Positions 32,952-44,200 of a DNA stretch of 64,000 nt are shown piece after piece. This DNA comes from Candidatus Omnitrophota bacterium (lineage in GTDB: Bacteria; Omnitrophota; Gorgyraeia; Tantalellales; Tantalellaceae). A program made the position numbers and the translations under genes. The notes under the pieces are model-generated. The model worked only from the letters and a program-made list of their open reading frames with translations, did no database searches and was not told the DNA's origin. The stretch spans positions 1-64,000 of the forward strand of contig WJMH01000007.1 of assembly GCA_014728045.1 (NCBI GenBank), written 5' to 3'. Positions within the stretch are counted from its first letter, which is position 1. The number at the start of each line of letters is the position of its first letter.

Positions 32952-33493
32952 AAAGCGGGTTCTTCATAGGTAAGTTCTTCGTGACCGGGATCAACCACTC
33001 CTTGCGGCCCCTCGGGCATGCTGTCCAGGGCTTTGACCTGTTCCCGGTTGAGTATTTGCAAAAGTTCATCATGCGCAGAGACCATCTCCAGTTCCTTTTT
33101 TCGCATAAGCTGGTGCTTCTGCGCGATCAGTTCGTTTATCGCATCAAGGTCGAATTCCTCCCAGCTCATCGTGTTGATCTGAACGTCAAGCGTAGAGATC
33201 TTCTTGTTGAGCGGTTTGAGAGCGTTCTTTGCATTATTGCGAAGCTCGGTTATTTGCTGGACCTGTGAGTCCCTAAGAGAGAGTTTCTTTTTATTATTCA
33301 GTATTATGCCGATCCTTTCGAAGAACCTGCTCTCAAAGTCCCCCTTCGACCATATCCTTGAGATCTCTTCGTGAGTCTCTAGTATCTTTTTCGGAGCTTT
33401 TGCCGGACTTCTTTGCGCAAAAGACTGGGTACAAGCGCACATGCTGACAAGAACCGTTAAAGACCATATTACAAGCAGCTTCGCACTCTTCAT
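32948..33493 (-). CDS. Spy/CpxP-like periplasmic protein
   Basis: The 181-residue product has a signal peptide (MKSAKLLVIWSLTVLVSM), then a mainly helical body with two LTxxQ-type motifs: LRDSQVQQI near residue 77 and LNREQVKAL near residue 153. Proteins of this kind act as ATP-independent periplasmic chaperones or sensors of envelope stress. The ATG at 33493 follows AGGAG. It lies 16 nt after the acylphosphatase gene, between it and the transporter genes. Confidence 0.75.
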   Translation of the reverse strand: MKSAKLLVIWSLTVLVSMCACTQSFAQRSPAKAPKKILETHEEISRIWSKGDFESRFFERIGIILNNKKKLSLRDSQVQQITELRNNAKNALKPLNKKISTLDVQINTMSWEEFDLDAINELIAQKHQLMRKKELEMVSAHDELLQILNREQVKALDSMPEGPQGVVDPGHEELTYEEPAL

Positions 33494-33509
33494 GATTGCT
33501 CCTTTTACA

Positions 33510-33791
33510 TTAGTATTTGACCGCAAAACCATCAAATTCCCCGGTGGCTTTTTCCCAGACGACCTCAACCTTATCAACTCTCGCTGAAGGAGGACCTTTG
33601 TAGAACCAGGAGATTATTTTATCTATATCGCTCTTTTCTCCCTCAACATAAGCCTCGACGCTTCCGTCCCACCGGTTCTTTATCCATCCAGTAAGCCCAT
33701 AATGCTCGGCCATATCCCTCGCATTTGAACGGAAAAGAACTCCCTGTACCGCTCCGGATACAATAACATGCGCCCTGTCGATCTCCCTCAC
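33510..33791 (-). CDS. Acylphosphatase
   Basis: The 93-residue protein is a complete acylphosphatase. VSGAVQGVLFR supplies the phosphate-binding loop and Arg21, and GWIKN places the catalytic Asn39. The enzyme splits carboxyl-phosphate bonds such as acetyl phosphate or 1,3-bisphosphoglycerate. Next to a response regulator gene, a role in draining acetyl phosphate is an attractive idea but not proven. The start is GTG and overlaps the stop of the upstream small membrane gene by 4 nt. Confidence 0.93.
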   Translation of the reverse strand: MREIDRAHVIVSGAVQGVLFRSNARDMAEHYGLTGWIKNRWDGSVEAYVEGEKSDIDKIISWFYKGPPSARVDKVEVVWEKATGEFDGFAVKY

Positions 33792-33988
33792 CTGTAAGCC
33801 GCTCCCAGTATTCCCACGAGAAGATATAATGCCAGTGAACAGAATATCCCCTTGGCCAGCATATACCAGGCGATCGCATCATTGGTGAATTTTCCCTCGA
33901 ATGCCTGATTGCCGAGCAGGAAACTGTACACGCAGATAAGGAATACCATAACAGCGGCTATTATCGTCAAAACCCTGAGCTTTTTCAT
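33788..33988 (-). CDS. Two-helix small membrane protein
   Basis: A 66-residue protein with two membrane helices (VLTIIAAVMVFLICVYSFLL and MLAKGIFCSLALYLLVGILG) joined by a short acidic loop. The family is not recognised. It overlaps the response regulator gene on one side and the acylphosphatase gene on the other, each by 4 nt, showing translation in series. Confidence 0.72.
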   Translation of the reverse strand: MKKLRVLTIIAAVMVFLICVYSFLLGNQAFEGKFTNDAIAWYMLAKGIFCSLALYLLVGILGAAYR

Positions 33989-34671
33989 TTCTCCTCCAGC
34001 TTGTACCCTATTCCTCTGACGTTCTTGATCATTTCACCGGTCTTACCCAGTTTTTCACGGAGATGGCGGATATGCACGTCCACGGTCCTTTCGACCACGA
34101 CCTTCTCCTCTCCCCACAGGTAATCAAGTATTCTCTCCCTTGTGAAGACCTGTCCTTTTCTGGAAGCCAAAAGCTCGAGTATCCTGAACTCCGTCGGTGT
34201 AAGGTCTACCTCTTCGCCGCATGAAGTGACAATATAACGTTCAAGGTCTATGGTAAGATCCGGGCTCACTTCTATCTTGTTCTCTTTAAGGTCACTGTAC
34301 CTTCTTCTTAAAACGGCCCTCACGCGCGCGCCCAGCTCCTCCACCGAAAACGGCTTGACGACATAATCGTCCGCTCCCAGATCAAGACCCGAAATCTTAT
34401 CTGATTCTTCGGCTTTTCCTGAAAGGATAATTATGGGTATAGCGGTTGTCCTGTCCTTCTCCCGCAATTTTTTGCAAACCTCGAACCCGTTCATGCCCGG
34501 CAGCATCAAATCGAGTATTATAAGGTCCGGCAAAGTGTTTTCCAGATAGGCGAACAGGCTTTCCGCGTCATCCATCCCTTTTGCCTTGAAGCCGTCCTTT
34601 GTCAGGTACTGGGATACCAGGGACTGTATTTCCTTGTCGTCATCGACTATTGCGATAAGCTTATCTGTCAT
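33985..34671 (-). CDS. OmpR/PhoB-family response regulator
   Basis: 228 residues: a receiver domain (1-120) with acidic pocket IVDDD, phosphorylated Asp54 in LILDLMLPG and the conserved Lys in VKPFS, then a winged-helix DNA-binding domain with TPTEFRILELLASRKGQVFTRERILDYLWG. No histidine kinase gene is adjacent, so it is an orphan regulator in this window, perhaps served by acetyl phosphate or a distant kinase. GGAGCGAGAGGAG precedes the start. It follows tpx by 15 nt. Confidence 0.93.
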   Translation of the reverse strand: MTDKLIAIVDDDKEIQSLVSQYLTKDGFKAKGMDDAESLFAYLENTLPDLIILDLMLPGMNGFEVCKKLREKDRTTAIPIIILSGKAEESDKISGLDLGADDYVVKPFSVEELGARVRAVLRRRYSDLKENKIEVSPDLTIDLERYIVTSCGEEVDLTPTEFRILELLASRKGQVFTRERILDYLWGEEKVVVERTVDVHIRHLREKLGKTGEMIKNVRGIGYKLEEK

Positions 34672-34686
34672 GATCTCCTCTCGCTC

Positions 34687-35205
34687 CTATTCCGTTGCCA
34701 CCGAACCCAAAGCTTCCAGCGCATTGTCGTAATCCGGAGGCGAACTTATCTCTTTTACATACTGGCTGTACGTGACCTTGTTTTCCTTGTTTACAACGAA
34801 CACAGCGCGGGACAGGAGCCTCAGCTCTTTTATGAGAACGCCATATGCCTTGCCGAATGACGCCTCACGATGGTCGGAATATGTTTTTACCCTCTTGATC
34901 TCATAGGTCTGACAGAACCGCTTCTGTGCGAACGGCAGGTCCATGCTTATAAAGAGCACGACTATATCTTTGGAAAGGTTCACCGCTTCGTCATTGAACC
35001 TCTTGATCTGAAGATCGCAAACAGGAGTGTCCAGCGAGGGTACAGAAGCGAGCAGCTTGATCTTGCCGGAGAAATCATTCAGGGATACTTCGTTAAGGTC
35101 TGAGTCAAGAAGTTTGAACCCGGGAGCATCGTCCCCGGGCTTTATTTCGTCACCAATAAGTGTCAATGGCTGTCCCTTGAAGGTAATTACGTCGCTTCTT
35201 TCCAT
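34687..35205 (-). CDS. tpx: Thiol peroxidase
   Basis: The 172-residue protein is an atypical 2-Cys peroxiredoxin of the Tpx class. The peroxidatic Cys63 is in SLDTPVC and the resolving Cys98 in KRFCQ, 35 residues later as expected. It reduces hydroperoxides using thioredoxin. The ATG at 35205 is preferred because AAGGAG lies 7 nt before it, overlapping an earlier possible ATG. It appears to be the first gene of a seven-gene transcript. Confidence 0.95.
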   Translation of the reverse strand: MERSDVITFKGQPLTLIGDEIKPGDDAPGFKLLDSDLNEVSLNDFSGKIKLLASVPSLDTPVCDLQIKRFNDEAVNLSKDIVVLFISMDLPFAQKRFCQTYEIKRVKTYSDHREASFGKAYGVLIKELRLLSRAVFVVNKENKVTYSQYVKEISSPPDYDNALEALGSVATE

Positions 35206-35297
35206 GGCCCTCTCCTTCATTTGCTTGAGATTAATCGATAATATTTATAATATTATACGTAATAATCCCGCAAAAGGGAAATATTTAGACGTGATTT

Positions 35298-38200
35298 TTA
35301 GGCAGCTTTAAGGAATCTTTTTATTCCGGCGTACCGTTTCAGAAGGTCTGCTGTATCGCAGGGCTCGGCATCGGGAAGGAGTTTGAATATAAGGGTCTTA
35401 CCCTGTCTTGTAACTGATTCGATATTTATCCGCGATAGATCGAGTCCGCTGGACAGACTTTTGAGAGGAGCATTTTCCACGATAGGGTCTTCAAATAACT
35501 GTGAAAGGGCCATGGCAACTATTTCCGCCAAGGGATAATACGAGCTGTACGGGAAATCCTCCTCGTCGATATATACCGCTCGCAATCTTGATTCCAGTTC
35601 GCAAAGTTCCTGCCTTGAAGTTTCAAGCGCGAACATGAACACTTCAGTATCTTCTTTATCTGCATATTCGCCCAGCAGATCACCCAGCTCTTCGCCGGGA
35701 GCGCGGACAATGATCAGGTTCTTGAGTATCCGGGCATATCGTGGATCCTGCTTCAACTTCTCCAGTGAAGAAAAAATACTGACCGGATCGGCAGAGTGGC
35801 ACGAAGCTATCGTGCTGTCAAATCCCAGAACAAGTTTTCTGTTGAATGTAACAGAAAGCAGCATTTCCACAAGCCCCAGCGAAAGCTGCTGGGGATCGTT
35901 AAGCTGCCTAAGAGGAGACGCAACAAGGGTGCGCTCATCCTGGTGGAGTTCACTATCCTTATCCTTCCGAGTTTCCTCAACATCACCGGGAGACATTTGA
36001 CCGTCGGGCCTTCCTATCCCGGAGGGAAATGCTTTTATGCCATAATTCTGGTTGTCACATCCTCTTACCAGATATTCCCATATCGCGGCTCTTACCTCTC
36101 TTTCATTCATGGGAATAAGACTGTACAAGAACCTGAAATACCCGTTTGAACCGTACCTGTCCTTGAGGTTCTTAACATAAAGTTCCACTCTGTTTTTCAG
36201 TTCACCGTTCATGGGTGAAAGAAATATGTACTTGAGGAAGAAATAATCCCTGTGCACGCATTTGGCTTCCTCTTTCAGTTCTTCCTCAATACTGTCCTTA
36301 TATTTATCGGAGTGGGAGAGCTCATGGTTCAGCCGTTCGCATAACAGCCAGATAGATATGTATTTATTCTCGAGTCCTTTTGGCGGGAAATAATACCCCA
36401 GCGCCGCATCTTCAAAGAATGCCCTGTTTAACACAAGCACGCTCACCCCGCCTGTTTCATACAAGGCCGAGTCCCAAGGCAGGTTCTCCGCCACACGCAC
36501 AAGAAGCCCCTCATGTTTTCTAACATCGTTCCAGAAAGCATCGTATAGGTCCATAATTGCGGTTTGGTTATCATCATCCGCCTGAAGGCTCTTTAAAGCG
36601 GTCTCCCTGAAAAAGCCCATCGCTACCGCTAGCGTCTCCCTGACAATATGAGCGTCCCGGCCGGTTTTTTCCATGTATTTCAATGCTCTATATGGCTGGA
36701 AGTCTTCACATTTTCTGGCATCGTACTTCTTGCTGTCGTGCCCGAAAGCCACACCATCATACTTCTGAACGAACCTGAGGTCCTTATAACGGACTTTCCC
36801 GCTGCCCCTACGACCGGAATTGAACCTTTTGGGCAAACCAGCTTTACCCGCGCTATTATCCACAAGTGAAAAACTGAAAAAGCTCCCGCATTTATCGAGA
36901 AAATCCCTGCCGAAGACCTGTATGGGCTCCTCGAGACGGAATTTTCTGTCCAGAAGCCAGGGAACGAGGAATTCATCGACCACCTTCTTTCTTGCAACAG
37001 CGTCTTCTGGCAGGTATCCCCGGCGAACATAAAAGAAGAACGCGTCCCATGAAGTTATTTGTTCAACAGGTACTTTGAACTCTTCCGGTTGGTATAGCTG
37101 GCAGAAAAGCGACTGGCGCATCTCAAAGAAGACTTGCATATGCCCCTTTCCCTTGAAGGTGGGGTCATCTATCCCCATGAGCATCTTAACCGAGGTCTTT
37201 CCGTTCTCTTTTTCTATTGGTGAAACAGCATGTGCAATAAATGTATTGTCGACGTAAAAATACTCCACGAATTCATCGCAATCTCTCCCCGTTCCGGGAT
37301 CTACCTGGAAAGATATATGCAGATGCTGATGACCACCTCTAGAGGTCTTGGCAATGTATGCCTGTTTCGTCTCGTTTTTAAGCACATCAAAGAAATGTTC
37401 TATGAAAAAACCCAGTGAATTGGGTTCATGACCTATGGGAAGGCCTTCCAGCGAGAGAAACTCAACGAGAGCATCCTTCCTCGAAAAGCTATAGTACTGG
37501 TGGTCGGCATCCTGCAGAAGCCTGGCCCTGTTCTTCAGAAATCTCTGCTTACGAGCTTCATCGGGATCAGATGCATCCAGCTTCAGGTGCCAGAGACTCG
37601 CCTTTCTCCTGCCGAGAGTCTTTTCCGTTTTATGCCAGTCATCCCTGAACGGGCGCCTGTAATTCCCCTTGAGATTACCCTGGCTCAAGGACTTGTCATT
37701 TCCGTACCGCGCGCGGATCTCTTCCTCAGTTGAGGCGTAAAGTACCTTGAATCCGGCCATTCTTGCCAGATTTATCAGGTGATCAACGGCAAAACGGTTC
37801 CAGTCTCGGAATTTTTCACGTTTCCCCGCCGGTTTTATTCTTCTTAGGCCTATACTGGGCTGGACTTCATCTATCCACAGCGCGGCCTCTTCTCCGTCCC
37901 TCAATTCCTGGATGCGGACAACCCCGAAAAGACCCTTATCCGGGACATATGCGTCAGTGGCTTCTTCCTCGAGCTTTTCAAGCTCAGGATTACTGACCAG
38001 GGTCTCTCGGTCCGGAAATACCTGCAGGCATTTTTCCTCGGCGTCATACAATATCAACGCACCGACCTTATCGGAGGCTTCACCCCATTCATACCTCATA
38101 TTTTTCAGTATCAGCTGTTCAAGGGTTCTGAATTCTTTTCCCTCTTTCAGAGCAATATACAATCTTTCGTCAGGGCTTGCGGGAACCGCAGGCTCCCCTT

Positions 38201-41200
38201 CTACCGTCAGCCCCATCCTGGCCAGAACATAGATCCACTTGGCGAATTCAACGGGATTTCTGAGAACCTTGTTGAGAGCTACTGTAAATTCCCTTATCGT
38301 ATATTCGCCTTCAGCAAGGTTGTCAACAACCTCCGGAACAATGGCATTCATCTGTTTATTGTCATGGGCATGGCTGATCCTATTTATCACCGCATCAAGC
38401 GGAGTATCGGCTTTTTTACGCCATAATCTTGTCTGCCTCCTGCCCAGAGCAAAATCTATTTTTTCCCAGTTCTCCCTGAAGGGCCGGTTGTAATTCTCCC
38501 TGACGTTGCCCTGGTTCAGCAGATCGCCGTATTTCTGGCGCAGTTCGGTTTCCGTTGAGCCGTAAACGGTCTTAAATCCCGCCTTCATGGCCAGCTTCGC
38601 TATATGTTCTATGGCCGCGGTGTTCCAGTCCCTGAACTTCTGTCTGGCCGAAGCGGGTTTTATCTTTCTGATACCTATACTGGGCTGGACCTCCTCTATC
38701 CAAAGTATGTTTTCATTACTGGTTCTGATCACATCTATCAATATGTGACCGAAGACCCCTTCAGCGGGCACAAGTATGGAATCAGCAGGCATATCCAGCA
38801 TCTCAAGTTCTGGAAAGGACTTTTTGGTATTTTCAGCGGGGAATATCTGGATGGTCCTGTAACCATCATAACGGATGCGGGCATTTATCCTGTTCTGTCC
38901 TTCCCCCCATGAGAAATCCGGTTCGGCGAGCAGCAGTCCGTCCATCCTGTCGAATTCCGGACCCATTACAAGCGGCATATACCCTCTGGTGCCCTTTCTC
39001 TGTTCGGGTCTAACCAGAGTTTCACTGCCGCAGGCCCCAAGCCGGTCCAGCACGTATTCGAACCTTCCCCGGTAAGGAAAAGTGTCCCCAGAGGTGCCGG
39101 AACTTTGAGATTCCGACAGGACATATTTGATCTGGTAATTGATCTGCCCGAACTCTAAAAGATTCCTGTCCATGAGTTCCATGGTAAGCTTGACCATTGC
39201 GTTGAGTCTCTGGTCAGTGTCCGCCTGTTTGATGGCTTGCATGAGACGGCCGGTCCTAGAAGCTACATGTTCTGCCGGGGACTTTTTATGCAATCTGGCG
39301 GGTTCTTCCTCGACAACGAACAGCCTCATGTCCTTGAATGTATCAGGCGCCCGTGAAATCATCGGCGTTCCCCAGAATCTCTCGTCAAACTGTTCAAAAG
39401 TAAAACACAGATCGACCTCATCAATACGGAGCCAGAAGTGGTCCCTCCATTCGTCTTTTTCGGGGCTATACCACATGCCGTAGATCTGTTTTACCCGTGA
39501 TGGCGACAATACATCTTTCAACGCTTCGGCGGCGACCGAAGAAACAGTGTCACAGAACTCCGCACCGGGGGTCCTTACTCCCTTGAGATAGTCCTCTTCG
39601 GTCGTAATGTCCGAAGCGCGCGTTAACTGGTACTGAAGGTCTGTGATCTTGTATTCCGCCAGTTTTCGGTAAAACTGTTCTTGCCCGTTAGCGAAAACGG
39701 TCGAGATCACCTCCGCATTTAATTTTCCGGTGTATGCACCAAGCGGCATAAAAATACTTTTGATAAGCTGTTTCAGTTCTCTGGCCCTCTGCAGACGCTC
39801 GCGGAAGAGCTCCCTTTCCAATTCAGCTTTATGTTTTTCATCGATGAATATGCTGCTGTCCCTGTAAGGCTTGACCTCTTTGCGGACCATACGGAACCAT
39901 TCTTCCTGTGTCAATGGCATGGTGTTGCCGGCTGATGCCGTTTCTTTTGTTAGACCCGTCCGCCCGGGCTTGGCGGGGTTATGTTCCGAAAGGGAACATG
40001 TCTGCCCGGGCGCGGGGTCCTCTTCAGTTATCTGTGCCGAGGGATTGACTACCCGGTAAAACCGGTTCATGCTGTTCATGCCCTCATAATCGCCGTTGAA
40101 ATATTTTCCGTCTGACAAAAGTTCATGTTCAGGGAATTGCTCGCTGAGAGCCTCCGTAAGCCACTCGTCACGCTCGTCTATCAACAGATACCCTCTTCTT
40201 CTTAAAAGCTGCGCGGCTTTAGCCAACCATTGCTTCGGCTCTCCGATGGGGCCCGCCCCGATCAGGTCGACGAAAGTAAGTAGATCCACGCTGTTCTCTT
40301 CAAGACCATGTTCTGAAAGGCCCACTGAACCGATCTCCCCGGTTATAACCTTTATTTCGACGGAGCCTTCTATTCCCGCGTCTGCGAGATCGCTGTTAAG
40401 GTCCGTAACGAAAAGCTCCATAGCGTCAACCATTACCGGATCAAGATTGACGAAAGTAACATTCTTGCCCATAAGCGCCAGCAGAAACGGTAATGACGAA
40501 AGCCCAGCCCCGATTATCATTACATCATCTATTCCGTGCTTTACGAGCTCTTTGGCGAATTCGTTTGAATACACAAGATCCCTCTTGTAAACAATTCCTG
40601 CGAATTCACGGAAGAACGAACAGGCATCTTCCAGGCTCATATGAGGCCTGGCGGTCTCATCTTTTGCCATGTCCGGGGCTTCAGGCTTCTGCAGATGCTC
40701 CCTGCTTTTTCGCTGTTCTTTAGGAAGAAGAGAATTCTTCCTTTTCTCTTCCTCGGAGGATATCGCTGTATCCTCACTAGGTAGTTGCAGCGCGACCGGA
40801 CCGATATTTTTTTTGCCTGCAAGGTTTTTGCGTAAGCGGGGCAGATAATTCTTGGAAAGGATGTCGGCATATCCCCCGTCATGCCCGTCCAGAAGAGCTT
40901 TCTCTTCCTGCTCAAGGTCCCACTTCGAACCGAATGCGCTCTCTTCAGCATAGGTTTTTTTGACCAGCTTAATGCGTGGCAGATTATGATGTTTGAGGGC
41001 TTTGAATACCGCAAAAACGCGGACACCGGATCTTCTGCGGGGAAGATCAGCGATGTATTCAAGTTCTTTATGGCTCGGGTAGGAACCGAATCTTCTGTAA
41101 TATGCGGAAAAAGCGAGAAAGAGTTTTCTGGCAGGTGAATTGGCAGGTCCCATCTCCTCAAGTGCCGAGAAGAGAATATCCAGCATTTCCTCTTTCACAT

Positions 41201-44200
41201 CAAGCTTGAATGCTCCTTCGGGCTTTATGCTTTTTTGAAGATCAGGCACATCATTCTCATCTATACTTTCCTTTCCGTTCCGATCGTCTCCGATGGAGGC
41301 AGGGGAATATCCCTCCTCTTCAAAGGCCATCTCGTTCAGGTATTGGTGAACGTCGGCATTGATACTGTACATGATGTATATAAAGACCGTGAAAAGTCCC
41401 GTTGCCAGTAGCGGATTCTGGCATAACGGTCCTGAAATGGGAACAAATACCGAGAAAAGCAGCCCCGTGACGAAATGCATCAGGCCTACGGCCAAGGGAG
41501 CCTTGAAAGCCCAGGACATCCTGTATAGAACCCCTTTTTCTTTTACTTCAGGAGGCGCGCGGAGGTAATTGACAAAGTGAGATCCGATAAATACTGCCGA
41601 AAAAGCGCCAATAAGATAGGAAGCGCCCCAGAATCCGATCCTGCCGGATATCACAAGCCCGGATATCACAGCCAGCGGCCCCGCCAGGAAGAGCCCTGTT
41701 TCAATGCGTGGAGCTTTTTCTATCGCGTAATCCTTATCCAGAGAGAACAGGCTGGCGGGAGGATCACCTTTTATCACACTTTCCCCGGAAAGTTCATTTT
41801 TAGTGATTTCCAGTTTCGCCTGTACGCCTTTTGAGATCCGGCTTCCTCCGGTCATTCTGAACTTGCCGGTACTGGCATCAAGCACCCAGGACTTACCATT
41901 CGTGTTGTAGACCACTCGCCCCTTTCTGAAAGGTGAACTTTCTCCGGTAATTGTCCTGAACCCATGCCCCCGCCCCTTATACATATATCCCTCGTCAAAG
42001 CTCATCTTTCTGGTTCTTTCAAGGTCTTCTATCCCGGGGCCCAGGTCACGAGCCGTGATCCTGAAAAGAACATCATCATCCTGTTCTTCGGTCTCGATAA
42101 GTATGATTCCCCCGAAACCGTTTCTAATACAATTGACAGCCAGTTCATAGGCACATCTTCCGATCTCTCCAAAAACCCGCCTCGGAACAGCTTCTGAAGA
42201 GAGGCATATTTCGCTCAGTTGCGCTGCCTTCCTTTCAGCTAAAAGGGCCTGCCTATAATGCCCTTTTTCGGTCGTAGTTTTATTTATAGCCGCACATACA
42301 GCATTTTCCCGAGGTGATAACCCGAGTTCAACCATAAGGCTCCGAACATTCTCATCGCTGTTTGCGCCATGTCTTTTCATGTATTCGATAAGCTCGCATA
42401 GGATACGGTCGGTATCATCGATCGAAAGTTCTTCACTTGCCATATCAGGCGCTTCTGGCTTATTATCATGCCCAGCAAACAGCACGGGAAAAGATTTGCG
42501 TATCATATTGCTGAAACTTCCTTCAAAATATGGCGCCGCAGCCCTGTTTGTTGCATGCTTAAGACCTTTTTCCCTTACGTCCTTGAACTTTAAGTTGCCG
42601 AATCGTGCCCGCAGATCCTGGCGAAACGCCTCATTTGCGGGATCTTCTTCAAGCCGCAGATAATCCCGGTAAAGCCCGGGAAAGATACGTTTGAATTTGT
42701 GGCGTACCGAATCTATCCCGTCCTGTTCCGTTTTCCAGGAGTTATAGATATCAAGCTCGTCCAGATCGAACTTTTCCGTCCTGAAGCTTTCCGCTACAAC
42801 ACATGGCAGGGAACCTTTGAACCACGGACACAGGTTACTGTTTCCCGCTGAACCTGCCTGCCATCTGCTTAAACGAGTTTTGCCTATTTTGCGGAGTTTT
42901 TTCCTCAGAGCCTCCTGTTCGTCTATCGTCCCGCCTTTAAAGGCTATTCTTTCCCATTCAAGGTAAAGGTCGGGGTCATATCTTGAAAGCTTGAATCTCA
43001 GGTTCGCAACAGATTCCTCCTTTGATCCCCAGGAAAGCTCAAAGTCCCTTCTTTCTAAGGGTATGTTCGGGGTGGAAAAAGCCTCAATGAAAACATCCAT
43101 AGCTCTTTTCGTTGGGGTCTGTATCCTGCCATCCTTGAGTCTCTTAAGCGGCCCGCCCCATTCACGGAAGTCTCTGTCGGTCAGGGCCTCTATGCATTCA
43201 CGAACCTTTATCGCTTCCTCGAGGGAAACAGGTTCGGTCTTTGATGCCTCCCATAGATCATATATCTCAGGATGTCTCCTTTTGAAGTGATGCCAGACGA
43301 ATCTGATCACTTCATCCATCACCTTTTCCTCATCGGAGGAGACGGTCTGATAACTTACATCTTCCGGAAGAAGTTCGAACCCAGGACAGGAAAAGCTCTT
43401 GCTTATCATAACGGCAACGGAACCTTCGAAATACGGAGCCGCTTCATCATGAAGACCGCCGGCAAGCCGCATCCATTCAATATCGCCTTCCCACTCGGTC
43501 GAGGCGAACTCCTGCCTCAGAAGCTGCTTCTCTTTTTCATTGAGCTTACCATCCCGAGCGAGAGTCCATCTGTAAAAGAATTCAGGCCTGTATTTCTTGA
43601 ATTTGTGGCGAACGTTCTTGATGCCCATTTGCTCATCTTCCATGTTCCCGCGAATATCCTGCCACCAAAGGACAAAGTCCCGGACATCCATCTTCAGCTC
43701 CGGAAAAGCTCCCACCACCATAAGCCTGTGGTTACCGATAATATGCGGCTTCAGTCCATATGCAAGTCTTATTCGGGTTGACTGACCGAAATCCTTTGCC
43801 TGCAGCAAAGAAAGGATATATTCGGCCTGTCCGGGGAAGTTCTTGAGCACGAAATCGAAACCTTTTTCGGCGATAACCCCCATGATCTTCCGCGCTTTGT
43901 TCTTGCCGTGCTTTTGTAGCATCGGGTCATCATACCTGGCGAACCATCTTTTAAGCGTCTCTTCAAGTGGAACATCTCCTCTGCCGGGTTTTTTCACGTT
44001 CCGTGCTATCTCCTCGATGAACTTAATGATCTTAGCCCTGAAGAACGCGTTCTTGAAAGTCATCGACTGTTTCCAGACATGATGCCGTCTATCCTTGTTC
44101 TCATAAAGTTCGAAGACCTCCTGGAAATGGCGAGAAGAAGCAAGGTCCTCTAAATAACGGCCTTCTGGGTTCTGAAATAGTCTCCTCTGATCGCTTTGCG

